Shown here piece after piece: positions 11,061-23,296 of a stretch of DNA of 64,000 nt. The stretch lies in the NCBI GenBank assembly GCA_964036045.1, contig OZ038381.1, positions 64,294,242 through 64,358,241 on the forward strand, given 5' to 3'. Made by a program: the position numbers and the translations under genes. A model generated the notes under the pieces. It did not search any database. It worked only from the letters and a program-made list of their open reading frames with translations, and was not told where the DNA came from. Source of the stretch: Eutreptiella sp. 'Long Island Sound 2002' (lineage: Eukaryota; Euglenozoa; Euglenophyceae; Eutreptiales; Eutreptiaceae). The first letter of the stretch is position 1; the number at the start of each line of letters is the position of its first letter.

Positions 11061-11866
11061 GACCTAATTAAGTTGGAAGAATCACCTTGGATGGGGCTTG
11101 GGGTTCTTTGCGTTCGATGGCGTACCTTTCGGGGCCTTGCAGCAGCGTAGGATGGCTTGGAGAACCGAACATATCCTAAGCAACCCAAATGCTACCCCAA
11201 GCATCACCCACCTTCCCCAACCTCCCCCCATTGACCCGAAGCTACTAGACACATCCTCAACCCCATCCATGCAACATCTATGCATGCTTCCAATGTGTGT
11301 CCCCTTTAATTGTGTGTGAAAAATGAATGCGGAACATTTTTTTGGGCTCTCCTTATTTTCCCTTGTTTGCAATACTTCTTCGTGGCCACCAAAAATCACT
11401 TCACAATGCATTGCACCCGGTGCCTACTCATACTCGGTTTCCTTGGCATGTTTGTACTACTTCATTTCCACTTAGAAAACCATTGCAATCAGTCACTCTC
11501 TCTGTCCAAAATGAAATTTTCTACAACTGTGTGCACCTGTGCATGACCATGTGTGGGCAGGTGGGTATGGGCGGGTCACACGGGGGCAAAGAAAAAAATA
11601 AAACCATCACAACCGAAACCAAATGAGCCAAACTGCAAACCAATTTGCCTGAAAACATTTCGGATCAAAAAACATTTCATCGAGCACTTTGTGGTCCAAA
11701 ATATTCCAAGAAACTTTTTCCCTGGAAAACAGATTTTTGTTGCGTTCACCGGTCATTTTTTTGTCCAAAAGCCTTCCTTGAAGTGGTGTCTTGCAAAAGG
11801 ATTATTGTTACAACCCAGGAGGGCCTCTCTCTGAAATCCCAAGCCCACCAAACCCCCAGGTCCAAG

Positions 11867-14170
11867 TCACCAACCTACCCACAAAGCCAGCAAGCACCCA
11901 CATCCCTGACCCGCTTACCTTCTACACCAAACTCCCAATTCAAACCAAACAAACGAAGACACTCCCGGCGAGCACCAGAGCTTAAAGTCCCCAACCAACC
12001 AACCCTCGGGACACTAACCAGAAACTAAACTTGAACCCAAACCACCAACCAAAACCAAAAGCCACCACCAGGCGCAGGCAAAACAACAAAAAACACAAGA
12101 AAAAGCAAAAACTGACAACCTGACTTCACACCTTACGTTGCACCTGAGAGAAGAGAGAAAGGGCATGGATGGAGGGAGACACTGGGACAGACACAGATGC
12201 AAATGACAGGCACAGAGGCAAATAACAGCCACAGATGGAAATGACACAGACACATCAGAACGATCGCAAATGACACCCACAGATGGAAATGACACAAACA
12301 CATCAGAACGATCGCAAATGACAGCCACAGATGCAAATGACACAGACACATCAGAAAAATCTCACTAGACAAACACCTATGCACTCGTAACTCACCCACA
12401 GGCACATTCGTAGCACAAACACACTCGAACTGACTCACAAGCACATTCCTAACACAAGCACGCTCGTGTCTCACCCAGAGGCAGATTGGTAACACAACCA
12501 CACTCGGGACTCACCCACAGGAACATTCGTAGCACCAGCACACTCGTCACTCACCCACAGGCACATTCGTAGCACCAATACACTCGTAACTCGCCCAGAG
12601 GCACAATACTAACACAAGCACACTCGTAACACACCCACAGGCACATTCGTAACACAAGCACGCTCGTAACTCACCCAGAGGCACATTGGTAACACAAGCG
12701 CGCTCGTAACTCACCCACAGGCACCATCGTAACACAAACACACTCGGAAACCACCAACAGGCACATTCGTAACACAAGCACACGCGTAACTCACCCACAG
12801 GCACACTCGTAACACAAGCACACTCGTAACTCACCCACAGGCACCATCCTAACACAAACACACTTGGAACTCACCCACAAACACATTCGTGACACAAGCA
12901 CACGCGTAACTCACCCACAGGCACATTCGTAACGCCCACAAACTCGTAACTCACCCACAGTCACATTGGTGACACAAGAACACACGGAACTCACCTACAG
13001 GCACATTCGTAACACGAGCACCCTCGGAACTCACCCACAGGCACAATCGTAACGCCCACACACTCGTAACTCACCCACAGGCACAATCGTGGCACCCACA
13101 AACTCGTAACTCACCCACAGGCACATTCGTAACACCATCAGCCTCGTAGCTCACCCACAAGCACAATCGTGGCACCCACACACTCGTAACTCACCCACAG
13201 GCAGATTCGTAACACCATCACCCTCGTAACTCACCCACCAGCACATCCGCAACACAAGCACACTCGTAACTCACCTACAAGCACATTCGTAACACACACA
13301 CACAGACACACACACACTCTCTCGTAACTCACCCTGAACGGGAACTCAATCTCGGACCTGAAACCTCAAACCTGAACCAGACACAGCATCACACACCCAG
13401 CGCGCGGCAAACACACTGACACTTTGCGCGGCGCACTGACACACACACAGTGCCCTGACACACAGATCACATACACAGCGCGCTGACATACCAATGACAC
13501 ACACACACCGCGCCAACACAGCAATGACACACACCCAGCGCGCGCCGGACACACAAAGACACACCCAGCGCGCGCCCAACATACAATCACACAGCCAGCG
13601 CGCGCCAGACACAGCATCACACACCCAGCGCCCGCCAGACACACAATGACACAGTCCGCCCTAGGACAACCAAAATGGAAAGTCACCTACCAAACCCAAT
13701 CCGGAAACCCAAAGGTTCAAAATGCAAAGCACCAACCATTGACATACTGGCACCAATCTCCTTCAGCGATCTGACTTCCGGTTCTGCAATGTGTCGATAT
13801 CGTGCTTCATACTTGACTCCAACAACAGGAAGTGGAATATATGGCAACGGTAAGCAAGTCTCATTCTAAACTCGAATTCTGTGGTGAACCAGGAACGGTA
13901 GGTTATACTGTAGTGTGTGATACTTCCGTAGATGCTACTATGTGCAAATCAAAGATATGATAATATTATGCGCTACGCGGGCCTGCGGGTCTCACCTCTT
14001 TCCCTCATTACCTGGATCCTCACGAAAAAGCCCCAAAATTACCAGGAATGGATCCACATCCACAGAGTTTGACCTGCGGAACACGATTCGGCAGGCAGAA
14101 TCTCGATTTGAGGCGATTTTCACTGACACATCGGGATTTCCGCATGCGATTGGGGCTGGGAGTGAATTTT
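11867..14170. repeat. Macrosatellite block A, copy A2
   Basis: Same layering as A1: spacer 11867-12120, 48-bp unit 12190-12365, 40-bp unit 12370-13290, CA-run 13291-13322, ~30-bp GCGCGC unit 13380-13650 and linker 13655-14160. Block B is missing after it; A2 passes into C2 within about 200 bp. Confidence 0.83.
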
Positions 14171-14349
14171 CCTTCATCTCCTGCTCAATGCAAGCAAGTT
14201 CAGGGGCGGAAGTGTCGGTTTGTTCGGCGAGAAGGGGGGGGTCGTTCACAAAATGTCGGCGCCTGACAAACTGGGTTGGAGTTTTACAGACGTTGGCGCC
14301 CGCGCGGGTCCCTCCCGGCAGCGGCCGTTCCACACATCTGTCGCCCGTG

Positions 14350-15461
14350 GGCGACTTGAACAAGCGGGAGGGCAGGATTCGAGGACGGGCAAGCAGACTC
14401 GCAAGCGGTAAGTAGTCCAAGCTGCATCAAGGAGTTAGGGTCAGGTCTTGGGTGAGAGTTTGGATTCAGACTTGGCCAGTTGGAAAGTTCTTTTTATCTC
14501 TCCCTTTTTCTCAATTCTGTGGATCTACATGTTGTTTTCTTCTCTGAGTGGCTAGTGATCTTTGCCTGAGCAAAAGCTTATGGTCATTACAGCCTCCTAA
14601 CATTGCGGGTTGAAAGACACCAATGGCTTGTCTGCCGATACTGCGGACTACGGTGTTCGGCCAAAAAAACACTCGTAGTGGTGAAGTCACAAAGGTGGGG
14701 GGCTGGTCATTGGTCATAAAGACGAGAACGGTGCTCTTTTGAAGCACAGAGTTGCCATCTCGACCGAAGACAAGGTGTTATAATGTGCTGAATGAACACC
14801 GTTTTCGGACAAAAGATGCCAGTCTCCAGAGCAAGTAAACATGTTGCTACAATCTGTAGGACATTTGGCTACCCAAACATTAGTGCATTTGGATCTAGCA
14901 TGCCAAACGTGGGGGAGCCCATGGCAACATATTGCAAATGGGTAAAAAAGAAGTTCGAACATTCTCTAATTTACCAAGTCTTTTTGCTATTTTTTTCTTC
15001 TACCAATAAGCTACATGTGGCCTTCCCAATGTAAATCCATTCGGACACCCGACAAACTGGACAAAGACGCACACATTTGGAATAGCGCACATGGAAATGG
15101 CACGCTAGAACAATATATGCATCTAGCTACCGATGGCCCTAAAAAGTGGCGGGCGCGGTGAGGTGAACTCATCCGCAAAATCAAAAAGAACCCGATAGGG
15201 TACCACTAAGTGGTTGATGGAGGTCAGGGATCTGCACTGCCACCCAAATGTCATTGGGTGGGCCAATGCATGTTGTATGGCAGCTGCCCATCTCCAAATT
15301 ACAAACAAAAAGGCAATCAAGATTTGGTTATGAGACACTTTCTCCCGCTCCATCCACTCCACTCCACACCCACCCGACACGCAATGTCCCAAATAGAAAA
15401 AGAAAAAAAAAATCCTTCATGATTTCCCATTTGCTAGCGCCACGGGCTTCGATGGGATGGT
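14350..15461. repeat. Macrosatellite block C, truncated copy C2
   Basis: Matches the first 1.1 kb of C1 and stops in the middle of the C hairpin (left arm to 15461), where block A sequence (TCACCAACATACCC) follows at once. About 1.47 kb present in C1 is absent. Confidence 0.82.
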
Positions 15462-17660
15462 TCACCAACATACCCACAAAGCCAGCAAGCACCAACATCG
15501 CTGACCCCCTTACCTTCTACACCAAACTCCGAATTCAAACCAAACCAACGAAGACACTCCCACCGAGCACTAAAGCCCAAAGTCCCCGACCCATCAAGCC
15601 TCGGGACACTAACCAGAAACTAAACTCCAACCGAAACCACCAACCAGGACCAAAAACCACCAGCAGGCGCAGGCAAAAAAACAAACCACACAAGAAGAAG
15701 CAAAATCTGACAACCTGACTTCACACCTTACATTGCACCTGAGAGAAGAGAGAAAGGGCATGGATCAGACAGAGATGCAAATGACAGGCACAGAGGCAAA
15801 TGACAGCCACAGATGGAAGTGACACAGACACATCAGAACGATCGCAAATGACAGCCACAGATGGAAATGACACAGACACATCAGAAGGATCGCAAATGAC
15901 AGCCACAGATGCAAATGACACAGACACATCAGAACGATCGCACTAGACAAACAGCTATGCACTCGTAACTCACCCACAGGCACATTCGTAGCACAAACAC
16001 ACTCGAACTGACTCACAAGCACATTCCTAACACAAGCACGCTCGTGTCTCACCCAGAGGCAAATTGGTAACACAACCACACTCGTAACTCACCCAGAGGA
16101 ACATTCGTAGCACCAACACACTCGTCACTCACCCACAGGCACATTGGTAGCACCAATACACTCGTAACTCGCCCACAGGCGCAATACTAACACAAGCACA
16201 CTCGTAACACACCCACAGACACATTCGTAACACAAGCACGCTCGTAACTCACCTAGAGGCACATTGGTAACACAAGCACGCTCCTAACTCACCCACAGGA
16301 ACATTGGTAGCACGCTCGTAACTCACCCACAGGCACCATCACAACACAAACACACTCGGGACTCACGCACAAGCACATTCGTAACACAAGCACACGCGTA
16401 ACTTACCTACAGGCACACTTGTAACACAAGCACACTCGTAACTCACCCACAGGCACAATCGTAACGCCCACACACTCGTAACTCACCCACAGGCACAATG
16501 GTGGCACCCACACACTTGTAACTCACCCAGGGGCAGATTTGTAACACCATCACACTCGTAACTGACCCAAAAGCACAATCGTGGCACCCATACACTCGTA
16601 ACTCACCCACAGGCAGACTCGTAACACCATCACACTGGTAACTCACCCACCAGCACATCCGCAACACAAGCACACTCGTAACTCACCTACAAGCACATTC
16701 GTAACACACACACACACACACACACACACGAACACTCGTAACTCACCCTGAACCGGAACTGAATCTCCAACCTGAAACCTCAAACCTGAACCAGACACAG
16801 CATCACACACCCAGCGCGCGGCAAACACACTAACAGTTTGCGCGGCGCGCTGACACACACACAGTGCCCTGACACACAGATCACACACACACCGCGCCAA
16901 CACACCAAAGACACACACCAAGCGCGCCAGACACACAACGACACACCCAGCGCGCGCCCAACACACAAAGACACACCCAGCGCGCGCCAGACACAGCAGC
17001 ACACACCCAGCGCCCGCCGGACACACAATGACACACCCAGCGCGCAGCAAACACACTATCACACACCCAGCGCGCGCGAGACACACAACCACACACCGAG
17101 GGCGCGGCAAACACACTAACACATTGCGCGCTGACACACACACAGTGCCCTGACACACAGATCACACACACAGGGCGCTGACACAGGAATGATACACACA
17201 CACCGTGCCAAAACACCAAAGACACACACCCAGCGCTCGCCAGACACACGATCACACAACCAGCGCGCGCCGGACACACAATCACACACCCAGCGCGCTG
17301 CAAACACACTACCACACACCCAGCATGCGCCCCTCACACTATCACACACGCAGCGCGCGCCGGACACACAATCACACACCCAGCGTGCGGCACGAACTCC
17401 AGCGCAAAAGCAAACCTCAACCGGGCACAAAGTAGTTGCTGAAGTGGCTCCTTTGAATGCTGTCCGACCTAGGACAACCAAAATGGAAAGTCACCTACCA
17501 AACCAAATCTGGAAACCCATAGGTTCAAATTGCAAAGCACCAACCATGGACATACTGGGAACAATCTCCATCAGCGATCTCACTCTCCATCAGCGATCTG
17601 ACTTCCGGTTCTGATTTGTCTCTATATCGTGCTTCATACTTGACTCCAGCAACAGGAAGT
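15462..17660. repeat. Macrosatellite block A, copy A3
   Basis: Spacer 15462-15725, 48-bp unit 15770-15950, 40-bp unit 15955-16695, CA-run 16700-16735, an expanded ~30-bp GCGCGC unit (16800-17400, about twice as long as in A1) and a shorter, diverged linker (17460-17660). Confidence 0.82.
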
Positions 17661-17940
17661 GGGAAACATGGCAAGAATCGCAAGAATGAAAGAAACAATT
17701 AAAGAAACACGGTAAAACACGGTAACACAGATCCGGCACTCAAGTTTCCACATCTCACTGCGGGACGAACGCTTCTGCCTCGGCTGGGTGGGAGCGGGTC
17801 CTCTTCTTGTTAACAATACCTGGATCCTGCGAAAGTGCACGGAAATCGTGCAGGACGGAGGGGGATCCCACGGATTGGGGGGCGCTGGACCCGATTTCCA
17901 ACTGCGATTCACGAAATTTGGCCGATTTGGGCGGGCCGCT
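17661..17940. other. Short unassigned stretch between A3 and B3
   Basis: About 280 bp not seen in the other junctions. It contains TACCTGGATCCTGCG, resembling the end of the linker. No gene visible. Confidence 0.5.
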
Positions 17941-20900
17941 TAAAACGCTGCAAGCTCACCAAAACGACCATCGTGGGCGAAAGAAGGGAAAAGTCGCATT
18001 CTTAGAATCCAATTTCGAACATTTTAAGGGGTAACATGGTAGGACTTTGGAGGCCTCTGGATTTACCCCCGGGGGTGGCATAACGTACCATATGGACCTT
18101 GTTTTCGATGGGGCGTCAGGGGCCCCACACCCCGACGCCAACCGGAAAACAAACCCCAGGGGGGGGGATTGAACAAGCTGGGGAGAGTTGCAAGAGGTGG
18201 GGTCGCACGGGAACGGTTTGCATGACAACGGAGGACAAAGAACACAAACGCAAAACGAACCATGCAGAAGCGGAGAAGAAGACAACCATGAAAAAAGGGG
18301 TTCAACGGCGCAAGTGCCGGCCGCTAGGCTCTGTTTTTGTGGGCCAAGCCCCACAAAAATGGAGCCTAGCGGATTCTGCCTCCTGCCTCTTGCCCACTAT
18401 GGCTGCCCCATGGGCCAAAAAGCCTTGTCAGATTGGCAGCAAGCATACATGCCAAATATGGCAAAAGTATGGCAAAAAACTGCCTAAAAGTGAATAAAAA
18501 AAGCCCGTAAATCATCAAAACAGCACCAATTTTGGCAAACGAGATTGATTTCCTGACGTTTTGGCCCAACCCCGTCATTTTAAGGGGCTGTAAAAAAGCC
18601 CAACTTTGCAAGCAGGAGCCAATACAAAATCTAGCCCAAAATGTCCGGAGACTGCCCGAAAAACCACTTATAACGCTGCTAACTCACCAAAACAACCATC
18701 GTCGGCAGAAAATGTCAAACGTCGCGTTCTTAGAATTCGAACTGGAACAGTTTAAGGGGTAACATGATAGGTTTTTGAAGGCCTCTGGATTTTACCCCAG
18801 GGGTCGCATAACGTACGGTATGGACCTTGTTTTCGATGGGGCGTCCGGGGCCCCACACCCCGACGCCCAGCAGAAAACAACCCCAAGGGGGGGGATTTGA
18901 ACAAATGGGGGAAGGTTGCACGAGGTGGGGTCGCACGGGTGCTCAGATGAGAACGGGGAGGACAAGGAGCACAAAGGCAAGAAGACCATTCAAAGGCGGA
19001 GAAGGAGAAAACCATGAAAACACGGGAGCAACAGCGCCAGCGCCGGCCGCTAGGCTCCGTTTTTGTGGGCCAAGCCCCACAAAAACGGTGCCTAGCAGGT
19101 GCTGCCTCCTGCCTCTTGCACAATATGGTTGCCCCATTGGCAGAAAAGGCTCCCCAGATGGGCAGCAAGTATACATGCCAAATATGGCGAAAAGAACGGC
19201 AACAAACTGCCAAAAAACGCACAAAATTGACCTAAAATCATCGAAACGGCATCCGATTTGGCCAATGAGGTTGCTTTTCTGATGTTTTTGCCCGAGCCAG
19301 TCATTTTAAGGGGCTGAAACATGGTGCAATTTTGCAAGCAGGAGTCAATACCAAATTCAGCCCTAAATTTCTGAGACTGCCCAAAAAACTGCTTAAAACG
19401 GTCCTAATTCACCAAAACGACCATCATCGGCCAAAAGAGAGAGAAGTCGCATTCTTAGAATTCGATTGGGATCATTTTAAGGGGCTGCATGGAAGGAGTT
19501 GGAGAAGGGCTGTCTTCCAGGGGGGGGGGGTCGCGTAACGTAGTAGTTGGTCACTGCTTCTGGCGCGGGGTCAGGGGCCCCCAGCACCCCGACCCCCACA
19601 GAAGCCAGCCATCTGGGGGGGGGAATTGAACAAGCTGGAGAAAGTTGCACGAGGTGGGTTCGCACGGCAACAGTTCGGATGACAACGGGGAGGACAAAGA
19701 ACACAAAGGCAAAAAGAACGCTTCGGAAGCGGAGAAGGAGAAAACCATGAAACACGGGATCAACGGCGCAAGCGCCGGCCGCTAGGCTCCGTTTTTATGG
19801 GCCAAGCCCCTGAAAAACGGAGCCTAGCGGATTCTGCCTAATGCCTTTTGCCCACTATGGTTGCCTCATTTGCGAAAAAGGCTTGTCAGATGGGCAGACA
19901 GCCAGTATACATGCCAAATATGGCAAAAATATGGCAAAAAACTGCCAAAAAGTGCACCAAATTAGCCCTAAATTTTCAAACCGGCACTAATCTTGGCAAA
20001 TGAGGTTGATTTTCTAACGTTTTGGCCCGAGCTGGTCATTTTAAGGGGCTGTAATATGTGATAACTTCGCACCCAGGAGCCAATACAAAATTCAGCCCCA
20101 AATGTCCGGAGACTGCCCGAAAAAACGCTTAAAACGCTGCTAACGCACCAAAACGACCATCATCGGCGAAAAAGGGGAAACGTCCCGTTCTTAGAATTCA
20201 ATTTCGATCATTTTAAGGGGCAGCATAGTAGGTTTTTGGAGGCCTCTGAATTTTACCCCGGGGGTCGCGTAACATACGGTATGGACCTTGTTTTCGATGG
20301 AGCGTCAGGGGCCCCACACCCCGACGCCCACCAGAAAACAACCCCCAGGGGGGGGGATCGAACAGGTGGGGAACGTTGCACGAGGTGGGGTTGCACGGAT
20401 GTTCGGATGAGAACGGGGAGGGCAAGAAACACAAAGGCAAAAAGACCATACAAAGGCGGAGAAGGTGAAAACCATGAAAACACAGGACAACGGCGCCAGC
20501 GCCGGCCGCTAGGCTCCGTTTTTGTGGGCCAAGCCCCACAAAAACGGAGACTAGAGGGTGGTGCCTCCTGCCTCTTGCCCAATATGGTTCCCTCATTGGC
20601 GGAACAGCCTTGTCAAATGGGCAGCAAGTATACATGCCAAATATGCCGAAAAATATGGCAAAAAACTGCCAAAAATTGCTCAAAACTGACCGTAAATCAT
20701 CAAAACAGCACCAGACTTGGCCGATGAGGTTGCTTTTTGGACGTTTTGGCCCGAGCAGGTCATTTTAAGGGGTTACAACATGGTGCAACTTCGCAAGCAA
20801 GAGCCAATACCAAATTCAGCCCTAAATTTCCGATACTGCCCAAAAAACGGCTTAAAACAGTCCCAATTCACCGAACTGACCATCATTGGCCAAAAAGGTG

Positions 20901-21824
20901 AAAAGTTGCATTCTGAAAATTCGATTGCGATCATTTTAAGGCGCTGCATGGAAGGGTTTTGAGAAGGGCTGTCTTCCACGGGGGGGGGGGGGTTGTGTAA
21001 CGTAGTAGTTGGTCACTGCTTCTGGCGCAGGGTCAGGGGCCCCCAACACCCCGACCCCCACAGAAGCCAGCCCCCTGCAGGGGGGATTTGAACAAGCGGG
21101 GGAAGGTTGCACGAGGTGGGGTCGCACCGGTGTTCAGATGAGAACGGGGAGGACAAGGAACACAAAGGCAAAAAGACCATACAAAGGCGGAGAAGGAGAA
21201 AATCACGAAAACAGGATCAACGGCGTCGGCGCCGGCCGCTAGGCTCCGTTTTTGTGGGCCAAGCCCCACAAAAACAGAGTTTAGCGGGTGCTGCCTCCTG
21301 GCTCTTGCACAATATGGTTGCCCTATTGGCGGAAAAGTCCTGCCAGATGGGCAGCAAGTATACATGCCAAATATGGCGAAAGATATGGCAAAAAACTGCC
21401 AAAAAAAGCACAAATTTGACCGTAAATCTTCAAAATGGCAACAAATTTGGCCAATGAGGTTGCTCTTCTGACGTTTTGGCCCGAGCCAGTCATTTTAGGG
21501 GCTATAACATGGTGCAACTTCGCAAGAAGGAGCCAATACCAAATTCAGCCCCAAATTTCCAAAGACTGCCCGAAAGACCACTTAAAACCGTCCTAATTCA
21601 CGGAAACAACCATCATCGGCCAGAAAAGAGAAAAGTCGCATTCTTAGAATTGGATTGCGATCATTTGAAGGGGCTGCATGGCAGGGTTTTGAGAAGGGCT
21701 GTCTTCCAGGGGGGGGGGGGTGGCGTAACGTAGTAGTTGGTCACTGCTTCTGGCGCGGGGTGGGGGGCCCTTCACACCCTGACCCCCACAGAAGCCAGCC
21801 CCCTGCGGGGGGGATTTGAACAAG
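17941..21824. repeat. Macrosatellite block B3: array of five ~730-bp hairpin units
   Basis: Long hairpins start at 18321, 19047, 19779, 20506 and 21236, spaced 726, 732, 727 and 730 bp, so this is a regular tandem array. Two subtypes follow the hairpins, distinguished by GGTATGGACCTTG (near 18090, 18815, 20280) and TAGTTGGTCACTGC (near 19545, 21005, 21735). G-runs of 10 or more precede the second subtype. Arm mutations are mostly uncompensated, so pairing is decaying, not maintained. Confidence 0.85.
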
Positions 21825-22084
21825 CAGGAGGGCAGGATTCGAGGACGGGCAAGCAGACTCTCAAGTGGTAAGTAGTCCAAGTTGCATCAAGGATTTATGG
21901 TCAGGGCTTGGGTTTGACTTGGGATTAAGACTTGGCAAGTTGGAAAGTTCTTTTTATCTCTCCCTTTCCCAGAATTCTGTGGATCTACATGTTGCTTTCT
22001 TCTCTGAGTGGCTAGTGATCTTTGCCTGAGCAAAAGCCTTTGGTCATTACAGCCTCCTAACATTGCGGGTTGAAGGACAACAAT
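21825..22084. repeat. Macrosatellite block C3, left piece
   Basis: Start of block C (GGCAGGATTCGAGGACGGGC...), interrupted at 22085 by the small transposon; it resumes at 23297. Confidence 0.82.
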
Positions 22085-22118
22085 CTTAGCCCATGCAAAC
22101 TGCACCCTGTTTTTCACC
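22085..22118. repeat. Left TIR of small transposon
   Basis: Starts CTTAGCCCATGCAAACTGCA and ends TTTTTCACC; inverted match to 23261-23296 with few differences. Confidence 0.85.
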
Positions 22119-22280
22119 TCAAGGGCGGCATTTGTGTGCAAAAAAAAGACGCGCAGTTTCCGCGCGTTTCCACCTGAAAACTGAGAATTAAAAAACGGAG
22201 GAATCTCAAATATATTTTTTTAGGCTATCAGCGGAATGCAAGTAGTCAGAGGTATGAAAAAAAGGTTTTTTCTGGCATGT

Positions 22281-22306
22281 TGAGTGCGCAAGGCCTCGCG
22301 CACTCA
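22281..22306. repeat. Transposon palindrome
   Basis: 26-bp form flanked TGA...TCA with one central change (GCAAGGCC). Confidence 0.82.
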
Positions 22307-22771
22307 ATTATGCAGAATGTGTATTTCCCAATGGTCCTGAAAAAACAGTATTCCATGCCAAATGAGGCTCTGATGTCTTCATGGGTGCCTCATGGTGTAC
22401 CGTTTGGGTCACGTCAGCAGCAAGAGTGGTCAATTAATGGACGTTTTGTACACGCCATGCACCATGTAAGGTGTAATAGATCTAAAAACGCGGGTTGCCC
22501 TCAGTGTTGCTAGACACACGATTTTCAGCCAGTTTACCTGCAAATGAGGTGCGCAGCCTCCCATCTTTTGGGGCTGTACAACAGTTTGTCAGAAGCGCTA
22601 GGGCACAGGACCTATCAAGCAAGTGCTCTAGAGGAGGATAGTGTAATCGCTACTCTTGAGCTCACTGTTTTCACAGGATTCCAAAAGGGAGGAATCTCAA
22701 AAAGCCTTTTGAACGCTATCGGCACAATGCAAGTAGTCAGGGCTATTCAAAAACCCATGCTTCTAGCATGT

Positions 22772-22797
22772 TGAGTGCGCGAGCCCTCGCGCACTGA
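22772..22797. repeat. Transposon palindrome
   Basis: 26-bp form; changes at the centre (GAGCCCTC) and outer right arm (CACTGA). Confidence 0.8.
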
Positions 22798-22927
22798 GTG
22801 TTCCGCTGTGCAAGTCTTTAACCCATATTGAATCTTGCAGTTTTGCTTTTGCTCCATCCTTGCTTCATGCCACTTTCGATGTCAAAAAGTCATCTCAAAA
22901 AAGCCAGGAAATCTCACTCCAGCTGGC

Positions 22928-22953
22928 TGAGTGCGCGAGGCCCCGAGCACTCA
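22928..22953. repeat. Transposon palindrome
   Basis: 26-bp form with changes in the right arm (GGCCCCGAGCAC); flanks still pair (TGA...TCA). Confidence 0.78.
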
Positions 22954-23260
22954 GCCTCCCATAATAAGTATTTTTTCATGTAAACATGTACAGGATGTGT
23001 GAACAGCGCCCATCTTTAATATTTTTCCAGGCGATCCAAAAATTGGTATTCTTCAAATTAGCCAACAAAATTCTTTTTCGGGGAAAATGACCGGTAAACC
23101 CTCTGATTCTGGACTAAAGAATGGTTACTTGACCCCCCTAAATACAGGAAAAAAATGGGCAAAACTGATGAGAAATGCATTTTTCGGGAGGGTTTGAAAA
23201 ACACTATTTTCAAGATGGCAAAAAAAACTATTTTTTTAGGTGACAAAATCTAGGTGCTTA

Positions 23261-23296
23261 GGTGAAAAAAAGGGGTTGCAGTTTGCGTGGGCTAAG
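23261..23296. repeat. Right TIR of small transposon
   Basis: GGTGAAAAAAAGGGGTTGCA then GTTTGCGTGGGCTAAG (adjacent bases overlap the first string's end), inverse of the left end. Confidence 0.85.

Larger units (their letters stand above)
9331..11866. repeat. Macrosatellite block C, copy C1
   Basis: Repeated at 21825-25560 (C3) and in part at 14350-15461 (C2). It holds an AT-rich stretch (9400-10380), a perfect 19-bp-arm hairpin (10384-10424), a G-rich GGTACC-containing degenerate repeat (about 10480-11060) and a segment around 11300-11830. Short open frames are conserved only because the block is duplicated. No gene is supported. Confidence 0.8.
22085..23296. mobile_element. 1.2-kb non-autonomous TIR transposon with ACAAT target duplication
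   Basis: The left end (22085-22118) and right end (23261-23296) are inverted copies of each other: TTAGCCCAYGCAAACTGCA on the outside and a TTTTTCACC / GGTGAAAAA run inside. ACAAT occurs at 22080-22084 and 23297-23301, while uninterrupted block C copies (9580, 14625) show one site. The inside has three palindromes and a direct repeat of about 110 bp (22190-22306 and 22685-22797), but no long reading frame. It shares TIR and palindromes with the two-gene element and is probably mobilised by it. Confidence 0.85.

Noticed and set aside
11100-11830. Small conserved proteins in block C (repeated near 24830-25650)
   Set aside because: Conservation follows duplication of the block; frames are short, differ in ends and lack codon-level signs of selection.
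16643-17158. Cys/Val/Arg-rich reading frames of 90-170 codons in all block A copies
   Set aside because: They are translations of the ~30-bp and 40-bp tandem repeats, present in several frames at once and varying with unit number.
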